Assembly: GCA_013816895.1 (NCBI GenBank)
Contig: JACDDR010000032.1
Coordinates: 1-33,824, forward strand
Direction of reading: 5' to 3'
Source: Bacteroidota bacterium
GTDB lineage: Bacteria > Bacteroidota > Bacteroidia > B-17B0 > Aurantibacillaceae
DNA length: 33,824 nt
Made by a program: the position numbers and the translations under genes. Below the pieces are notes generated by a model. It worked only from the letters and a program-made list of their open reading frames with translations, did not search any database and had not been told where the DNA came from. Within the stretch, counting starts at the first letter, position 1; each line of letters opens with the position of its first letter. Positions 8,503-17,700 of this stretch are shown here, piece by piece.

Positions 8503-8510
8503 CAAAAATA
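8503..8510 (-). promoter_or_regulatory. Probable -7 box of the trp operon promoter
   Basis: TATTTTTG on the minus strand fits the Bacteroidota -7 consensus TAnnTTTG and ends 5 nt before the trpL start codon. No convincing TTTG -33 box lies about 20 nt upstream, so only the -7 element is called. Confidence 0.45.
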
Positions 8511-8602
8511 CAAATATTTTTCTTTAATCTGGGGAGCATTTTAACTAAATCCCGCGTTTTTTAGATGAAAAGACGGATTTTTCTGACGGATTTAATGTTT
8601 TA

Positions 8603-9724
8603 TTACTTCAAATTGATTAATTCGTTTGTCTTCAGAATAAGATCCATAAAGAGAATTTTAGGATTGGCGTTTCGTTCGATGTAATAATAGTTGTTGTTAA
8701 ATTCTTCGACCAGTTTTTCGTAATTTTTTTGGGTGATAAAGGGCGCGAATTTCTCCAGAAAAAGTTTTTCATGTCCGCTGAGCCTTACCAAGTCTTTGTT
8801 TCCAAAATTATACATCAAACTGTCGCGGAAGACCTCCAGCCCGTATTGAAAAAACTGTTTTTGTTTTTCGCGACCTGTTGCCGCGTTTTCATCTATCCAT
8901 GCAATCGCCTTATTGCAATCAAATTTTAAAGCCAGCCGCATAAAACTTTGAAAATTATTTAAAAACGAAACGCTCTCATCGTTATGGGTAAGGAGCGTGA
9001 GTGCTTCGCCGTAATTTCCGTTCGCCAGCATGGCCGTTTGACGGGCAACTTCCGGGTTTACTTTATAATTTGTTATCAGGGCATCTGTTATTTCTTTTTC
9101 GGTACAACTGTAAAAAGGAATTTGCTGAACTCTGGAAAGAATGGTGGCAAGCAGCTGATCGGGTTGTGTGGTTACCAGTATAAAAATAGTTTGCTCAGGT
9201 GGCTCTTCAAGTATTTTCAATAGCCTGTTGGCCGCCTCGGCATTCATTTTCTCAGGCTGCCATATAAGCATTATCTTATAAGTGCCTTCATAACTGGTAT
9301 AACTGAGTTTGCGTAAAATATCATTCGATTCTTCAACCGGAATTATGGGTTGTTTATTTTCAGCATTCAATTCGCTAAACCAATCGTTAAGACTTAAATA
9401 AGGCTGATGTAAAAATGCCTCTCTGAATTCTTTTATCAGATCATTACTGCTTTTAACATCTTTACTTTTCGCGATCGGAAAAACGAAATGAAGATCAGGA
9501 TGAATTAGTTTGGCAACCTTGTTACAAGAAATGCAGCTTCCACACGAGCCGTAGCTGGTAGGCTGCTTGCAATACAAATGCTGTGCAAACGCAAGCGCCG
9601 CGGGGAGGTTTCCACTACCTTCTTTTCCGCTGAAAAGCAGGGCGTGCGGAACGCGGGATTCGCGTACCATTTTGAGTAAACGACCCTTCGCCTCCTGCTG
9701 CCCGACTATATTTGCGTAAAGCAT
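8603..9724 (-). CDS. holB: DNA polymerase III delta' subunit (clamp loader)
   Basis: Clamp-loader subunit that helps open and load the beta sliding clamp. It has 373 residues. The N-terminal AAA+ domain opens with IVGQQEAKGRLLKMV. The P-loop is degenerate: GKEGSGN (33-39) has Asn where ATP-binding subunits have the Walker Lys, as expected for delta'. The zinc module C52-x8-C61-x2-C64-x2-C67 has the canonical clamp-loader spacing. EKMNAEAANRLLKILEEPP and LVTTQPDQLLATILSRVQ are the conserved sensor-1/arginine-finger region. It follows pth with 5 bp between them, and the trp leader begins about 105 bp downstream on the same strand with no intervening terminator. Confidence 0.92.
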   Translation of the reverse strand: MLYANIVGQQEAKGRLLKMVRESRVPHALLFSGKEGSGNLPAALAFAQHLYCKQPTSYGSCGSCISCNKVAKLIHPDLHFVFPIAKSKDVKSSNDLIKEFREAFLHQPYLSLNDWFSELNAENKQPIIPVEESNDILRKLSYTSYEGTYKIMLIWQPEKMNAEAANRLLKILEEPPEQTIFILVTTQPDQLLATILSRVQQIPFYSCTEKEITDALITNYKVNPEVARQTAMLANGNYGEALTLLTHNDESVSFLNNFQSFMRLALKFDCNKAIAWIDENAATGREKQKQFFQYGLEVFRDSLMYNFGNKDLVRLSGHEKLFLEKFAPFITQKNYEKLVEEFNNNYYYIERNANPKILFMDLILKTNELINLK

Positions 9725-9729
9725 CGTAC

Positions 9730-10308
9730 TTATTTGTTGTTATATTCGTTCATGCATCGCTGCAAACCAATAAATGAAAAAGCTTTAACAGCATCCGCCG
9801 CCACCTTAATCCGCTCACTGAGGGTTTTCAATTCTTCTTCGCTCCATTTGCCCAGGACATAATTTACCTGTGAACCCTTGTTGAACTCATTGCTTATTCC
9901 AAAACGCATCCGGATATAATTGCTATGACCTAATGTTTCTTGTATGCTTTTAAGTCCGTTATGTCCGCCATCACTGCCTTTTGGCCCTATACGGATTTTC
10001 CCGAAAGGAAGAGCGAGCTCATCCACAAGTACCATCGTGTTCACCAAATCTATTTTTTCGGATTGAAGCCAGTAGTTAACTGCTTTACCACTGAGGTTCA
10101 TATAGGTTGTGGGCTTAATCAGCACCAGTTGTTTGCCTTTGTGTTTAAGATGCGCTACATCGGCCAGCCTGTCACTTGAAAATTTAATGCCGGCTTCGGA
10201 TGCGAGGTGATCAACTATTTTAAAACCGATGTTGTGCCGCGTTTCCGCGTATTCCTCACCAATGTTTCCAAGCCCGACTATTAAAAATTTACTCACGGAT
10301 AATCCCAA
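9730..10308 (-). CDS. pth: Peptidyl-tRNA hydrolase
   Basis: Releases tRNA from peptidyl-tRNAs dropped by ribosomes. It has 192 residues. Active-site residues are all present: N15 in VGLGNIG, catalytic H25 in ETRHNIGF, N71 in YMNLSG, D96 in VDELALPFG and N117 in GGHNGLKS. These are about five positions later than in the standard protein, so the GTG at codon 5 (10296), giving MSKFLIVGLGN, is an alternative start. It lies 32 bp downstream of the SET gene and 5 bp upstream of holB. Confidence 0.95.
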   Translation of the reverse strand: MGLSVSKFLIVGLGNIGEEYAETRHNIGFKIVDHLASEAGIKFSSDRLADVAHLKHKGKQLVLIKPTTYMNLSGKAVNYWLQSEKIDLVNTMVLVDELALPFGKIRIGPKGSDGGHNGLKSIQETLGHSNYIRMRFGISNEFNKGSQVNYVLGKWSEEELKTLSERIKVAADAVKAFSFIGLQRCMNEYNNK

Positions 10309-10340
10309 TGTTTACAGGGATTGAAGATAGAAAAAGAAAA

Positions 10341-10757
10341 TTACTTTTTATTAAAACCGTGCTTAATATTATAACGCACACAATCCCAGTATTCTTTCGT
10401 GTAATTTACAAAGATCTCTTCGCCGGCTTCAATATCGCGACGCGAAACAATGAAGCACTTTTTGCCAACGATCTCATAATCGCAATTATTTTTTAATCCT
10501 TTAACGCGGCTAAGTCCCGCAGCGTCATTTGCGTAGCGGGCTTTGTGCTGTGGAGTGGGAAAGGCATCGATGCAGATTTTATTATTAATAAAAAAAAGAT
10601 AGCCGTCTTTATTTTCAAGAACACGCTTTTCGTATTCTTTCCAGTTAATGATCTCCCCTAAATACTCAATAACCTGAGCGCCTTTTTTAATCGGAGTGCT
10701 GGTGTATAGACCTTTGCCCGCATTGGGCAGTTGTGACTTTTTTACAATTAACGCCAT
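10341..10757 (-). CDS. SET-domain protein (putative protein-lysine methyltransferase)
   Basis: A 138-residue protein that is almost entirely a SET domain. Visible motifs are PNAGKGLYTSTPIKKGAQV at the N-terminus, YLGEII, the central ARYANDAAG block (standing in for the usual NHxC SAM/knot motif) and EAGEEIFVNYTKEYW, the GEEIxxxY motif carrying the catalytic Tyr. Bacterial minimal SET proteins are presumed to methylate lysines on host or self proteins; the substrate here is unknown. The open frame extends three codons to a TTG (10766), but the ATG at 10757 is preferred because a TATTTTTG -7 box overlaps that TTG. It is probably its own transcription unit at the head of pth-holB. Confidence 0.82.
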   Translation of the reverse strand: MALIVKKSQLPNAGKGLYTSTPIKKGAQVIEYLGEIINWKEYEKRVLENKDGYLFFINNKICIDAFPTPQHKARYANDAAGLSRVKGLKNNCDYEIVGKKCFIVSRRDIEAGEEIFVNYTKEYWDCVRYNIKHGFNKK

Positions 10758-10763
10758 AGGCCT

Positions 10764-10771
10764 CAAAAATA
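10764..10771 (-). promoter_or_regulatory. -7 promoter box upstream of the SET gene
   Basis: TATTTTTG on the minus strand matches TAnnTTTG exactly. It ends 6 nt before the ATG at 10757, and a TTG lies about 23 nt upstream as a weak -33. Transcription would start at or next to the start codon. Confidence 0.45.
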
Positions 10772-10808
10772 AATTTAAATTGATAATATTAAGGCAATGT
10801 TGGTAAGT

Positions 10809-11546
10809 TTATAGATAACCACCGGATAACTCTGTGAAAATTTTGTGCCCGTAGGCCGACTGTGTATACAGCAATTCAGCTGAGGAATCTTTTACAAGCA
10901 ACACTTTGTTACAATATTTTAAAATCAGATCGAGGTCATGTGAACTTACTAAAACACATTTTTGATTTTGTGAAGATAAATTACCAAGCAGTTTAAAAAG
11001 CTCATGTTTACTTGCATAATCAAGAAAAGCCGTTGGTTCGTCCAGTAAAAGGATAGATGTTTGCTGCGCAATGGATTTGGCGATCATGGTTTTTTGAAAA
11101 AGCCCATCGCTCAATTCAGATAAAGGTTTGTGCAGATGATCTTTTATTCCGCACAATTCAGCTGCACGTTGAATGACTTCAAGGTGAGCGGGTTCGAGCC
11201 TGTTAAAAATATTTGTGTATGGGAGCTGGCCTGCAGCAATAGCATCAAAAGCAGTAAGATTAAAACCTGAAATTTTTTCAGTAAGAACAATGGAAATCTG
11301 CTTTGCCAAATCGTTATTTGTAATTTGCGAAAGAGGAATTCCGTTAATAACAATGTTGCCTTCCAGCAATGGCAATAAGCCGCACAAAGATTTCAGAAGG
11401 GTAGACTTGCCGCTGCCGTTAACTCCGGCAATGCCAATAAAATCACCGGGGGAGCACGCCAGGTTGATGTTTTGCAGCACCTTTATCAACCGGTTATTTT
11501 TTGTATAACCGAAGCTGGCTTCATTTATTTGTATACCTGCAGCCAT
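10809..11546 (-). CDS. ABC importer ATP-binding protein (FecE/BtuD type)
   Basis: Cytoplasmic ATPase of a type II ABC importer for iron-siderophore, heme or cobalamin-like substrates. It has 245 residues from the chosen ATG. The Walker A GVNGSGKST is at about 41-49, and Walker B LLLDEPTAFLD is followed by an H-loop in LVSSHDLDL. The signature reads LSDGLFQ instead of LSGGQ, a noticeable deviation. The ATG at 11546 sits in a TAATG with the permease stop; an ATG two codons upstream (11552) is also in frame. It is the last gene of a lipoprotein-permease-ATPase set. The substrate cannot be assigned, and no cobalamin riboswitch or TonB receptor is visible nearby. Confidence 0.88.
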   Translation of the reverse strand: MAAGIQINEASFGYTKNNRLIKVLQNINLACSPGDFIGIAGVNGSGKSTLLKSLCGLLPLLEGNIVINGIPLSQITNNDLAKQISIVLTEKISGFNLTAFDAIAAGQLPYTNIFNRLEPAHLEVIQRAAELCGIKDHLHKPLSELSDGLFQKTMIAKSIAQQTSILLLDEPTAFLDYASKHELFKLLGNLSSQNQKCVLVSSHDLDLILKYCNKVLLVKDSSAELLYTQSAYGHKIFTELSGGYL

Positions 11547-12532
11547 TACCATTGCTTGTTTTTAAACAGTAAATAAATAACCCGCGGCGCGCCAACAAAA
11601 GTGGTGATCATATTAATGGGAAGAGTAGAGCTTTTGGAAAACGTGTGGCAAATGACATCAGAAAATAAGAGAATAATACTTCCAATTAACATACAGGAAA
11701 ACAAATGTGTTTTTTGCTGCGATGTATCAAAGATCATTCGTGAAAGCAGGGGCACTGCAATTCCAACAAAAGCTATGGGGCCACAAAAAGCAGTAGTAAT
11801 GCCTGTTAACACGGAAGAAATTAAAATCAGATAAAAACGGTTTTGTGAATAGTTAACGCCTACGTTGGTAGCGTAGTTTTGCCCAAGCAGAAATGCATTA
11901 AGCGGTTTAATAAAAAACACAAGCGACAACATACAAATTAAACACACCGGAACAAAAATGTAAAGGTCGGAATTAGTGGTTCCTGATAATGAACCCATGC
12001 TCCACATCACAAAACTTTTCAGATCGTTTGGATTGGCAAAATATTCAAGTGCGCCTTGTATCGCTCCACATACCTGGCCGAGCATTAAGCCTATCAGCAA
12101 CAAAATAACGTTGCTGCTGATTCTTTTTGAAAGGAATAGAATAAGAAAGGTAACTAAAAGGCTTCCCGCGATTGAAGAGAGGACGACAACGCTTTTTCCT
12201 AAAAAATAATTAGTGAATAGTCCGATACCAGAGCCCGACAAAATTGTAACAGATACAAGCAAAGAAGCGCCGGAACTGATTCCGAGTACATAGGGCCCAG
12301 CAAGAGGATTCCGGAAAATTATTTGCAGAATTAAACCGGAAACAGAAAGTGTTGCTCCCGATAAAACAGCGGTTACTGTTTTAGGAAAACGGATGTTCCA
12401 GAAAATGAAGTTACCCGAAGAAAGGTTGGAAAGATTTGAGGATTCGCTCCCACCATAAAATAAACTAAAGAAACATCCCGCAAAAAATAACAGGAGAAGC
12501 AATAAAAATTTTATGTAATTATTTTTATTCAC
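11546..12532 (-). CDS. FecCD-family ABC transporter permease
   Basis: Inner-membrane permease of 328 residues with about nine to ten hydrophobic helices, typical of the FecCD/BtuC family. Family marks are WNIRFPKTVTAVLSGATLSV near the N-terminus, FRNPLAGPYVLGISSGA (about 72-88), and the late GPIAFVGIAVPLLSRMI motif (about 246-262), where Gly-Ala-rich FxG contacts the ATPase. The start codon is GTG (12532), 8 bp inside the end of the lipoprotein gene. The stop overlaps the ATPase start. Its Gly-rich helices and size match one half of a homodimeric pore. Confidence 0.9.
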   Translation of the reverse strand: MNKNNYIKFLLLLLLFFAGCFFSLFYGGSESSNLSNLSSGNFIFWNIRFPKTVTAVLSGATLSVSGLILQIIFRNPLAGPYVLGISSGASLLVSVTILSGSGIGLFTNYFLGKSVVVLSSIAGSLLVTFLILFLSKRISSNVILLLIGLMLGQVCGAIQGALEYFANPNDLKSFVMWSMGSLSGTTNSDLYIFVPVCLICMLSLVFFIKPLNAFLLGQNYATNVGVNYSQNRFYLILISSVLTGITTAFCGPIAFVGIAVPLLSRMIFDTSQQKTHLFSCMLIGSIILLFSDVICHTFSKSSTLPINMITTFVGAPRVIYLLFKNKQW

Positions 12533-13706
12533 TTTCGTTTAGTTTTCTGTAATAATACAAATCGTTTTTAATTACGGGTTTCAATTCCGGATGAAAAATC
12601 TGAATAAGATCGCTTAAAACCCGGTTGGGATAAAGGATCCCGGTTTCCCAATAATCGCTGTAGCCCTTTGTGTTAACAGTTTTAATATTATTGAAGAGCT
12701 TGCCCGACTTATATGCCTTGAATTCCGCGTAACGGTTTTCCTGGCCAAACAATTCTTTTTTTGATCTTACCAAGGCCATGTTCAACCAGTAATCGGCTTC
12801 ATGAGCTTTATTGTAAACTTCTTCGAAACTTAAGTGAAGACTGCCGGATTGATTATCGTTTCTCCAGATATAATTTGCATTCGCGTCTTTAAACAATGTG
12901 GCCGCGAAGCTTTTCCCACCGGGCACATACCAAATCTCGCCAAATTTAATTTCACTAAAAACGGTGGGTTTATTTTTTGAGCCGGCGGCAATTTGTTTAA
13001 GTTCGTAATAGTTTTTTTCAACGGCTTTAAAAATTGAATCGGCCTGTTTTTCTTTTCCGGTAAATGCGCCAAAAAATTTAAGCCATTCCGCTCTTGCCAA
13101 TGGGGTTTCTTCAAGATGATCAACAGTAATAACCATTGGGATATCAGCCTGCGCAATCTTGGCATTGATGTCTTTCTCCGGGTTTCCCATTCCGAAAGTA
13201 AAAATGATATCAGGGTTAAGGACGATTGTTTTTTCGACATCAATTTTTGGTGATCGGACAAGTTCTTCCAATTCACCCTTTTGAAATTTTCTTAATATAT
13301 CGGCATTGTTGTAATAATCAATGTTCTCAATGGCTACAATGTGCTGTTGTTCGCCGAGCGCGCAGAGCATGGAAGTATAAATACTGCTGAGGGAAGCAAT
13401 TCTTTTACAAGGGCTTTTAAATAATGTTATTTTGGAATTTGGCAGGCTTTTGAGGGTTGAATCTTTTAAAATAACAAAAATAGCCGATGTGTCTTTTGGA
13501 GAAGTATGACCGAAAACATAAATCACTTTACAATAGTTGTTTTCTGATAAAGCGAAACGATGCGCATATCTAACCGCAGTGTCTTTTTTTAAGTCCTTGA
13601 AGTAATTGATCGAGGTTTTATCAGCGGAATGTTTGGGCGAGCCGCAAGAGACAAAAGAGAATCCGACTATTACAGATGCAAAGTATTTAAAGAAATCAGG
13701 AAGCAT
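12525..13706 (-). CDS. ABC transporter substrate-binding lipoprotein (helical backbone metal-receptor fold)
   Basis: Probable periplasmic receptor for the FecCD/FecE-type importer downstream. It has 393 residues from the ATG at 13706. That start gives a signal peptide with lipobox FVSC and Cys at residue 21, followed by GSPKHSAD. An ATG 12 codons upstream would add a charged, hydrophilic lead-in and increase the overlap with the kinase gene from 11 to 47 bp. The BtuF/FhuD-like region includes CKRIASLSSIYTSMLCALGE, ENIDYY, DVEKTIVLNPDIIFTFG and a long linker helix in the middle. The ligand (siderophore, heme or corrinoid) is not determinable. The overlap with the kinase gene suggests cotranscription. 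Confidence 0.85.
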   Translation of the reverse strand: MLPDFFKYFASVIVGFSFVSCGSPKHSADKTSINYFKDLKKDTAVRYAHRFALSENNYCKVIYVFGHTSPKDTSAIFVILKDSTLKSLPNSKITLFKSPCKRIASLSSIYTSMLCALGEQQHIVAIENIDYYNNADILRKFQKGELEELVRSPKIDVEKTIVLNPDIIFTFGMGNPEKDINAKIAQADIPMVITVDHLEETPLARAEWLKFFGAFTGKEKQADSIFKAVEKNYYELKQIAAGSKNKPTVFSEIKFGEIWYVPGGKSFAATLFKDANANYIWRNDNQSGSLHLSFEEVYNKAHEADYWLNMALVRSKKELFGQENRYAEFKAYKSGKLFNNIKTVNTKGYSDYWETGILYPNRVLSDLIQIFHPELKPVIKNDLYYYRKLNESE

Positions 13707-14604
13707 AAAAACGGATTTCAAAGATGGAGCCTTTAGGAACATTTTGTTTTACAGTAATTTCGCCCTGGTGATTTTTGGTGATGTAATCCGTGATGTATAA
13801 GCCAAGTCCGGTTCCTTTTGCTGAGCGGGTTTCTTCATTCCCGGCCCTGTAAAAGCGGGTAAATATTTTTTTGCTGTCCTTTTCATTGACTCCGCAGCCT
13901 GTATCTGCTACACTAAAAATAATTTCAGAGTTTTCTCTTTTTAAACTTATGTGAATATTTTTTTCAGCGAAGGAATATTTAAGAGCGTTATCAACCAGGT
14001 TTGTTATTACAGAGGGAAAAACATTTTCATCTATATTCAGAAAAATATCTTTTTCAATAGCTGTTTTTATTTCGTTAGCCTGCAGCTGCGGTTTATAGTA
14101 GCGAAGTAATAAATTTTCGAGAAGCTCGCTGATGTTGGTTTTTTGTTTACGAAACGTAAATTCACCCGATTCCAGGCGGCTTGCCAGTAAAACATTATCA
14201 ATTAAAGAATTCAGCCGTTCAGTTTCTTTTAATGCGTTGGCGAGCAGTTCGGATTGTTTCGCTTCATCCAGTTTGTATTTTTGAAGCGTTTGTAACTGTA
14301 ATTTGGTGGCTGCAATGGGTGTTTTTAATTCGTGAGTAATACTTAGAAAGAAATTCTTTTGCTGGTTGGTCAGCGCCAGTTCTTTTCGGTGAGACTGAAC
14401 CACTTTATAAATACCATACAACAACAGTAATAAAAAAACAGTTCCTTCTCCAACCACCATCATTACCTGTGTTTGCTTTTTTTGATGCAGCGAGGCTACC
14501 TGCGTTTCAATTGCAGCAGGGTCGGCAACCGAAAGCTCGATCAATTTTTGCTTACCGTCGATAATTTGTCCGGTTTGTTTTACAAGGAGAATTTCCCACC
14601 ACAT
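13696..14604 (-). CDS. Sensor histidine kinase, no adjacent response regulator; N-terminus uncertain
   Basis: Membrane histidine kinase of at least 302 residues. From the first ATG it shows the tail of a transmembrane helix, a short periplasmic stretch, TM2 at about 48-68, then the H-box SITHELKTPIAA with H91, the N-box VITNLVDNALKYS, and ATP-lid motifs VADTGCGV and GTGLGLYIT. The same frame stays open upstream and encodes RRSRSILILFILFGYILLQ, which would complete TM1, but it contains no ATG, GTG or TTG. The true start may therefore be a rare codon (ATT or similar), or the 5' end may carry a frameshift. No response regulator is adjacent; mfd lies upstream and the ABC lipoprotein overlaps its 3' end. 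The signal sensed is unknown. Confidence 0.85.
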   Translation of the reverse strand: MWWEILLVKQTGQIIDGKQKLIELSVADPAAIETQVASLHQKKQTQVMMVVGEGTVFLLLLLYGIYKVVQSHRKELALTNQQKNFFLSITHELKTPIAATKLQLQTLQKYKLDEAKQSELLANALKETERLNSLIDNVLLASRLESGEFTFRKQKTNISELLENLLLRYYKPQLQANEIKTAIEKDIFLNIDENVFPSVITNLVDNALKYSFAEKNIHISLKRENSEIIFSVADTGCGVNEKDSKKIFTRFYRAGNEETRSAKGTGLGLYITDYITKNHQGEITVKQNVPKGSIFEIRFYAS

Positions 14605-14723
14605 GAACTGCAGAAGGATATAACCAAAAAGGATAAATAAAATTAATATAGATCTTGAGCGCCTGATACCGGAAAATTTAAAAGTAAAATTACAATAATA
14701 AGCGTAAACAATGATATGATCTG

Positions 14724-17700
14724 CTAAATCACCGGTGGCAATACGATCAGGCTTTCAATTCTTGAAAAAACTTCTGAGGCGCGTTTAACAGAAGCTACAT
14801 CTTCTATGGTAAGTAATAGTTTATTGTTTTGTTCTTTCAGCTGGCAGAGGTTAGGATGTTTCTGCGCAAAAGCAAGCGATGCGTGAAAAATAGGAGTAGA
14901 AAAAAAGTCGCTGTTTTTTTTGCTGATAAAGTAAGCGATCATTTTTCCATTCTTTAAAGTCAGTTTTTCAAATCCAAGTTTCATAGCGTGCCACCTGAGT
15001 CGCAACACATGTATAAGTTCCGAAACTTCGGCAGGCACGGGCCCAAAGCGGTCACGAAGGTTGGTTTCAAATCGTATAAGATCTTCTTCTTTGGTAATGT
15101 TGTCAAGTTCGCGGTAAAGAAGGAGTCGCTCTGTAAGGCTGCTCACATAGGGATCGGGAATCAATAATTGAAGATCTGTATCGATCACCGTTTCTTTTAC
15201 AAACTGACGCGAGAACACTGATTTATCCAGGTCACTGCTTTCCTCCCCTGATATTTCTTTGTACCAGCCTTCTTCTTTCAACTCATCAACCGCTTCATTC
15301 AGAATTTTCATGTAGGTATCAAAGCCCATGTCGTTTATGAAACCGCTTTGTTCACCGCCCAGTAAATTCCCGGCGCCGCGGATATCAAGATCGCGCATGG
15401 CAATCTGGAAGCCGCTGCCAAGGTCGCTGAAATCAACGATTGCTCGTAGTCGTTTTCGTGCTTCGGTAGTTAAACTTATTTGCGATGGAGCTAACAAGTA
15501 ACAAAACGCTTTTTTATTGCTTCGTCCAACCCTTCCCCGCATCTGGTGCAGATCACTTAATCCAAAATTCTGCGCGTCGTTAATAATAATGGTATTGGCA
15601 TTGCTGATGTCGAGTCCACTTTCTATAATAGTAGTTGCTACCAGAACATCGTAATCGCCTTCCATAAATCCAAGCATAACGTCTTCCAGCTTGTCACCCT
15701 CCATTTGCCCATGACCAATGGCAATGCGCGCGTCGGGTACCAGGCGCTGGACGATTCCTGCAATTTCGGCGATGTTACTTACTTTGTTGTTTACGAAAAA
15801 CACCTGGCCGCCGCGGTTCAATTCATAACTTACAGCGTCGCGAATAAGTTCTTCGCTGAAACTATGTAGCTCCGTTTGTACGGGGTAACGGTTTGGTGGT
15901 GGAGTTGAAATCACCGAAAGATCGCGGGCGCCCATCAAACTGAACTGAAGCGTTCTTGGTATTGGAGTGGCCGTTAATGTAAGGGTATCAATACTTGATT
16001 TAAATGTTTTTAGTTTGTCTTTAACGCCTACTCCGAATTTTTGTTCTTCGTCAACTATCAGAAGCCCGAGGTCTTTGAACTTTACTTCCTTTCCAACAAG
16101 TTTGTGGGTGCCTATTAAAATATCAATTTTTCCGTCCTGCAATTTCTGAACAATTTCTTTTTGTTCTTTGGCGCTTTTAAAACGATTGATGTATTCCACA
16201 TTCGCGGGAAGATTTTTAAGGCGCTCGGTAAATGTTTTATAATGCTGGTAGGCTAAAATTGTTGTGGGAACTAGTACCGCAACCTGCTTGCTGTCGCACA
16301 CCGCCTTAAACGCGGCCCTTATCGCTATTTCTGTTTTTCCGAAACCTACATCGCCGCAAATGAGCCTGTCCATAGGATGCGGGCGCTCCATATCCTTTTT
16401 TACATCGCCCGTAACTTTTACCTGGTCGGGCGTATCTTCATAAATAAAAGAAGCTTCAAGTTCATATTGCAAATAATTGTCCTGCGGAAAAGAATGTCCC
16501 GGTTTGGATTTTCGTTCTGCATATAATTTTATAAGATCGTAAGCAAGGGCTTTTACGTTGCGCTTCGTTTTTTGTTTTAATGTTGCCCAGGTTGTGCTTC
16601 CAAGTTTGTCAACACGGGGCACATGACCTTCTTTGCCGCTGTATTTACTGATGCGGTGTAAACTGTGAATGCTTACATACAGCGCATCATTATCTTTAAA
16701 TAATAATTTTACACTTTCCTGTTCCTTGCCGTTGATGTTAAGTTTATGCAAACCTGCAAAACGCCCGATGCCGTGATCAATATGGGTTACATAATCACCG
16801 GGGTTAAGCATGAGCACTTCTTTTATGGTAAATGCTTCTGCGTTTTTGTATTTGGATTCTTTTAGTTTAAAGCGGTGATAGCGTTCAAAGAGCTGGTGAT
16901 CGGTGTAAACAGCAAGTTTAAGATCGTGATCAATAAACCCTTCGTGAATGTTAAGCGCTTCGTAACTGATGAGGGTATCATAGGTACGGTGTTCTTTTGC
17001 AAGAAGGTCGTTGAAAATAGTAATAAGCCTGTCGGCCTGTTTTGTATTATCGGTTAAAAAAAAGTTGGTGTATCCTTTGGTAACGTTCTCTTTCAGGTTT
17101 TTGATGAGGAGATCGAAATTTTTGTTGAACGAAGGCTGCGGCTGCTGATTGAAAGAAAGGGGTGTACCGTTGAGGCTGGAGGTGATGCCGGTTTCCCAGC
17201 AGGTAAAGGTTGAAACAAAGCTTTTCAGTTCTTCTGAAGTTGCATACAATTTTTCAGGAGGAACTTGTTTTATTTCGCCATGATGGGAATGAAAAGCAGT
17301 TTGAGCTTTGTCAAATTTTTTATCAAACAGATCGTAAGCGTATTCAACATCATCAAAAAACAACAAGGTATCAGATGCGTTGAAATAATTAATAAAGATG
17401 GATTTCTCTTCATTAAAAACGGTTGAATTAATATTCGGGATTATGGTGATAAAAGCAAAAGAGCCGTTCGAGAGTTGGCTTACGGGATCAAAGGTTTTAA
17501 TGTCCTCCACTTCGTTGCCGAAGAGTTCGATGCGATAAGGATATTCATTGGCGAAGGAATAAACATCTATGATTCCGCCGCGGATACTGAATTGCCCGGG
17601 TTCAAAAACAAAATCAACATGCTCGAAGTTATAGGAAAGTAAAAATTCAGAAATAAAATCGATGGATAACTTTTCTTTTTTTCGGATCTGTAACGTGTTT

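Noticed and set aside
8572..8593. Direct repeat GACGGATTT, 4 bp apart, just after holB
   Set aside because: Only two short copies, no hairpin and no U-run; it explains no feature.
10809..13706. Assignment of the FecCD importer to cobalamin (BtuCDF)
   Set aside because: No cobalamin riboswitch, TonB-dependent receptor or corrinoid gene is visible; siderophore and heme fit equally well.
13707..13742. Upstream ATG of the substrate-binding lipoprotein
   Set aside because: It would place 12 extra residues before the signal peptide and enlarge the overlap with the kinase gene; the ATG at 13706 gives a normal lipoprotein signal.
14640..14725. Out-of-frame reading SLFTLIIVILLLNFPVSGAQ upstream of the histidine kinase, looking like a signal peptide
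   Set aside because: It has no ATG and stops after a few more codons. AT-rich DNA often encodes hydrophobic stretches by chance. It could matter only if the kinase 5' end is frameshifted.
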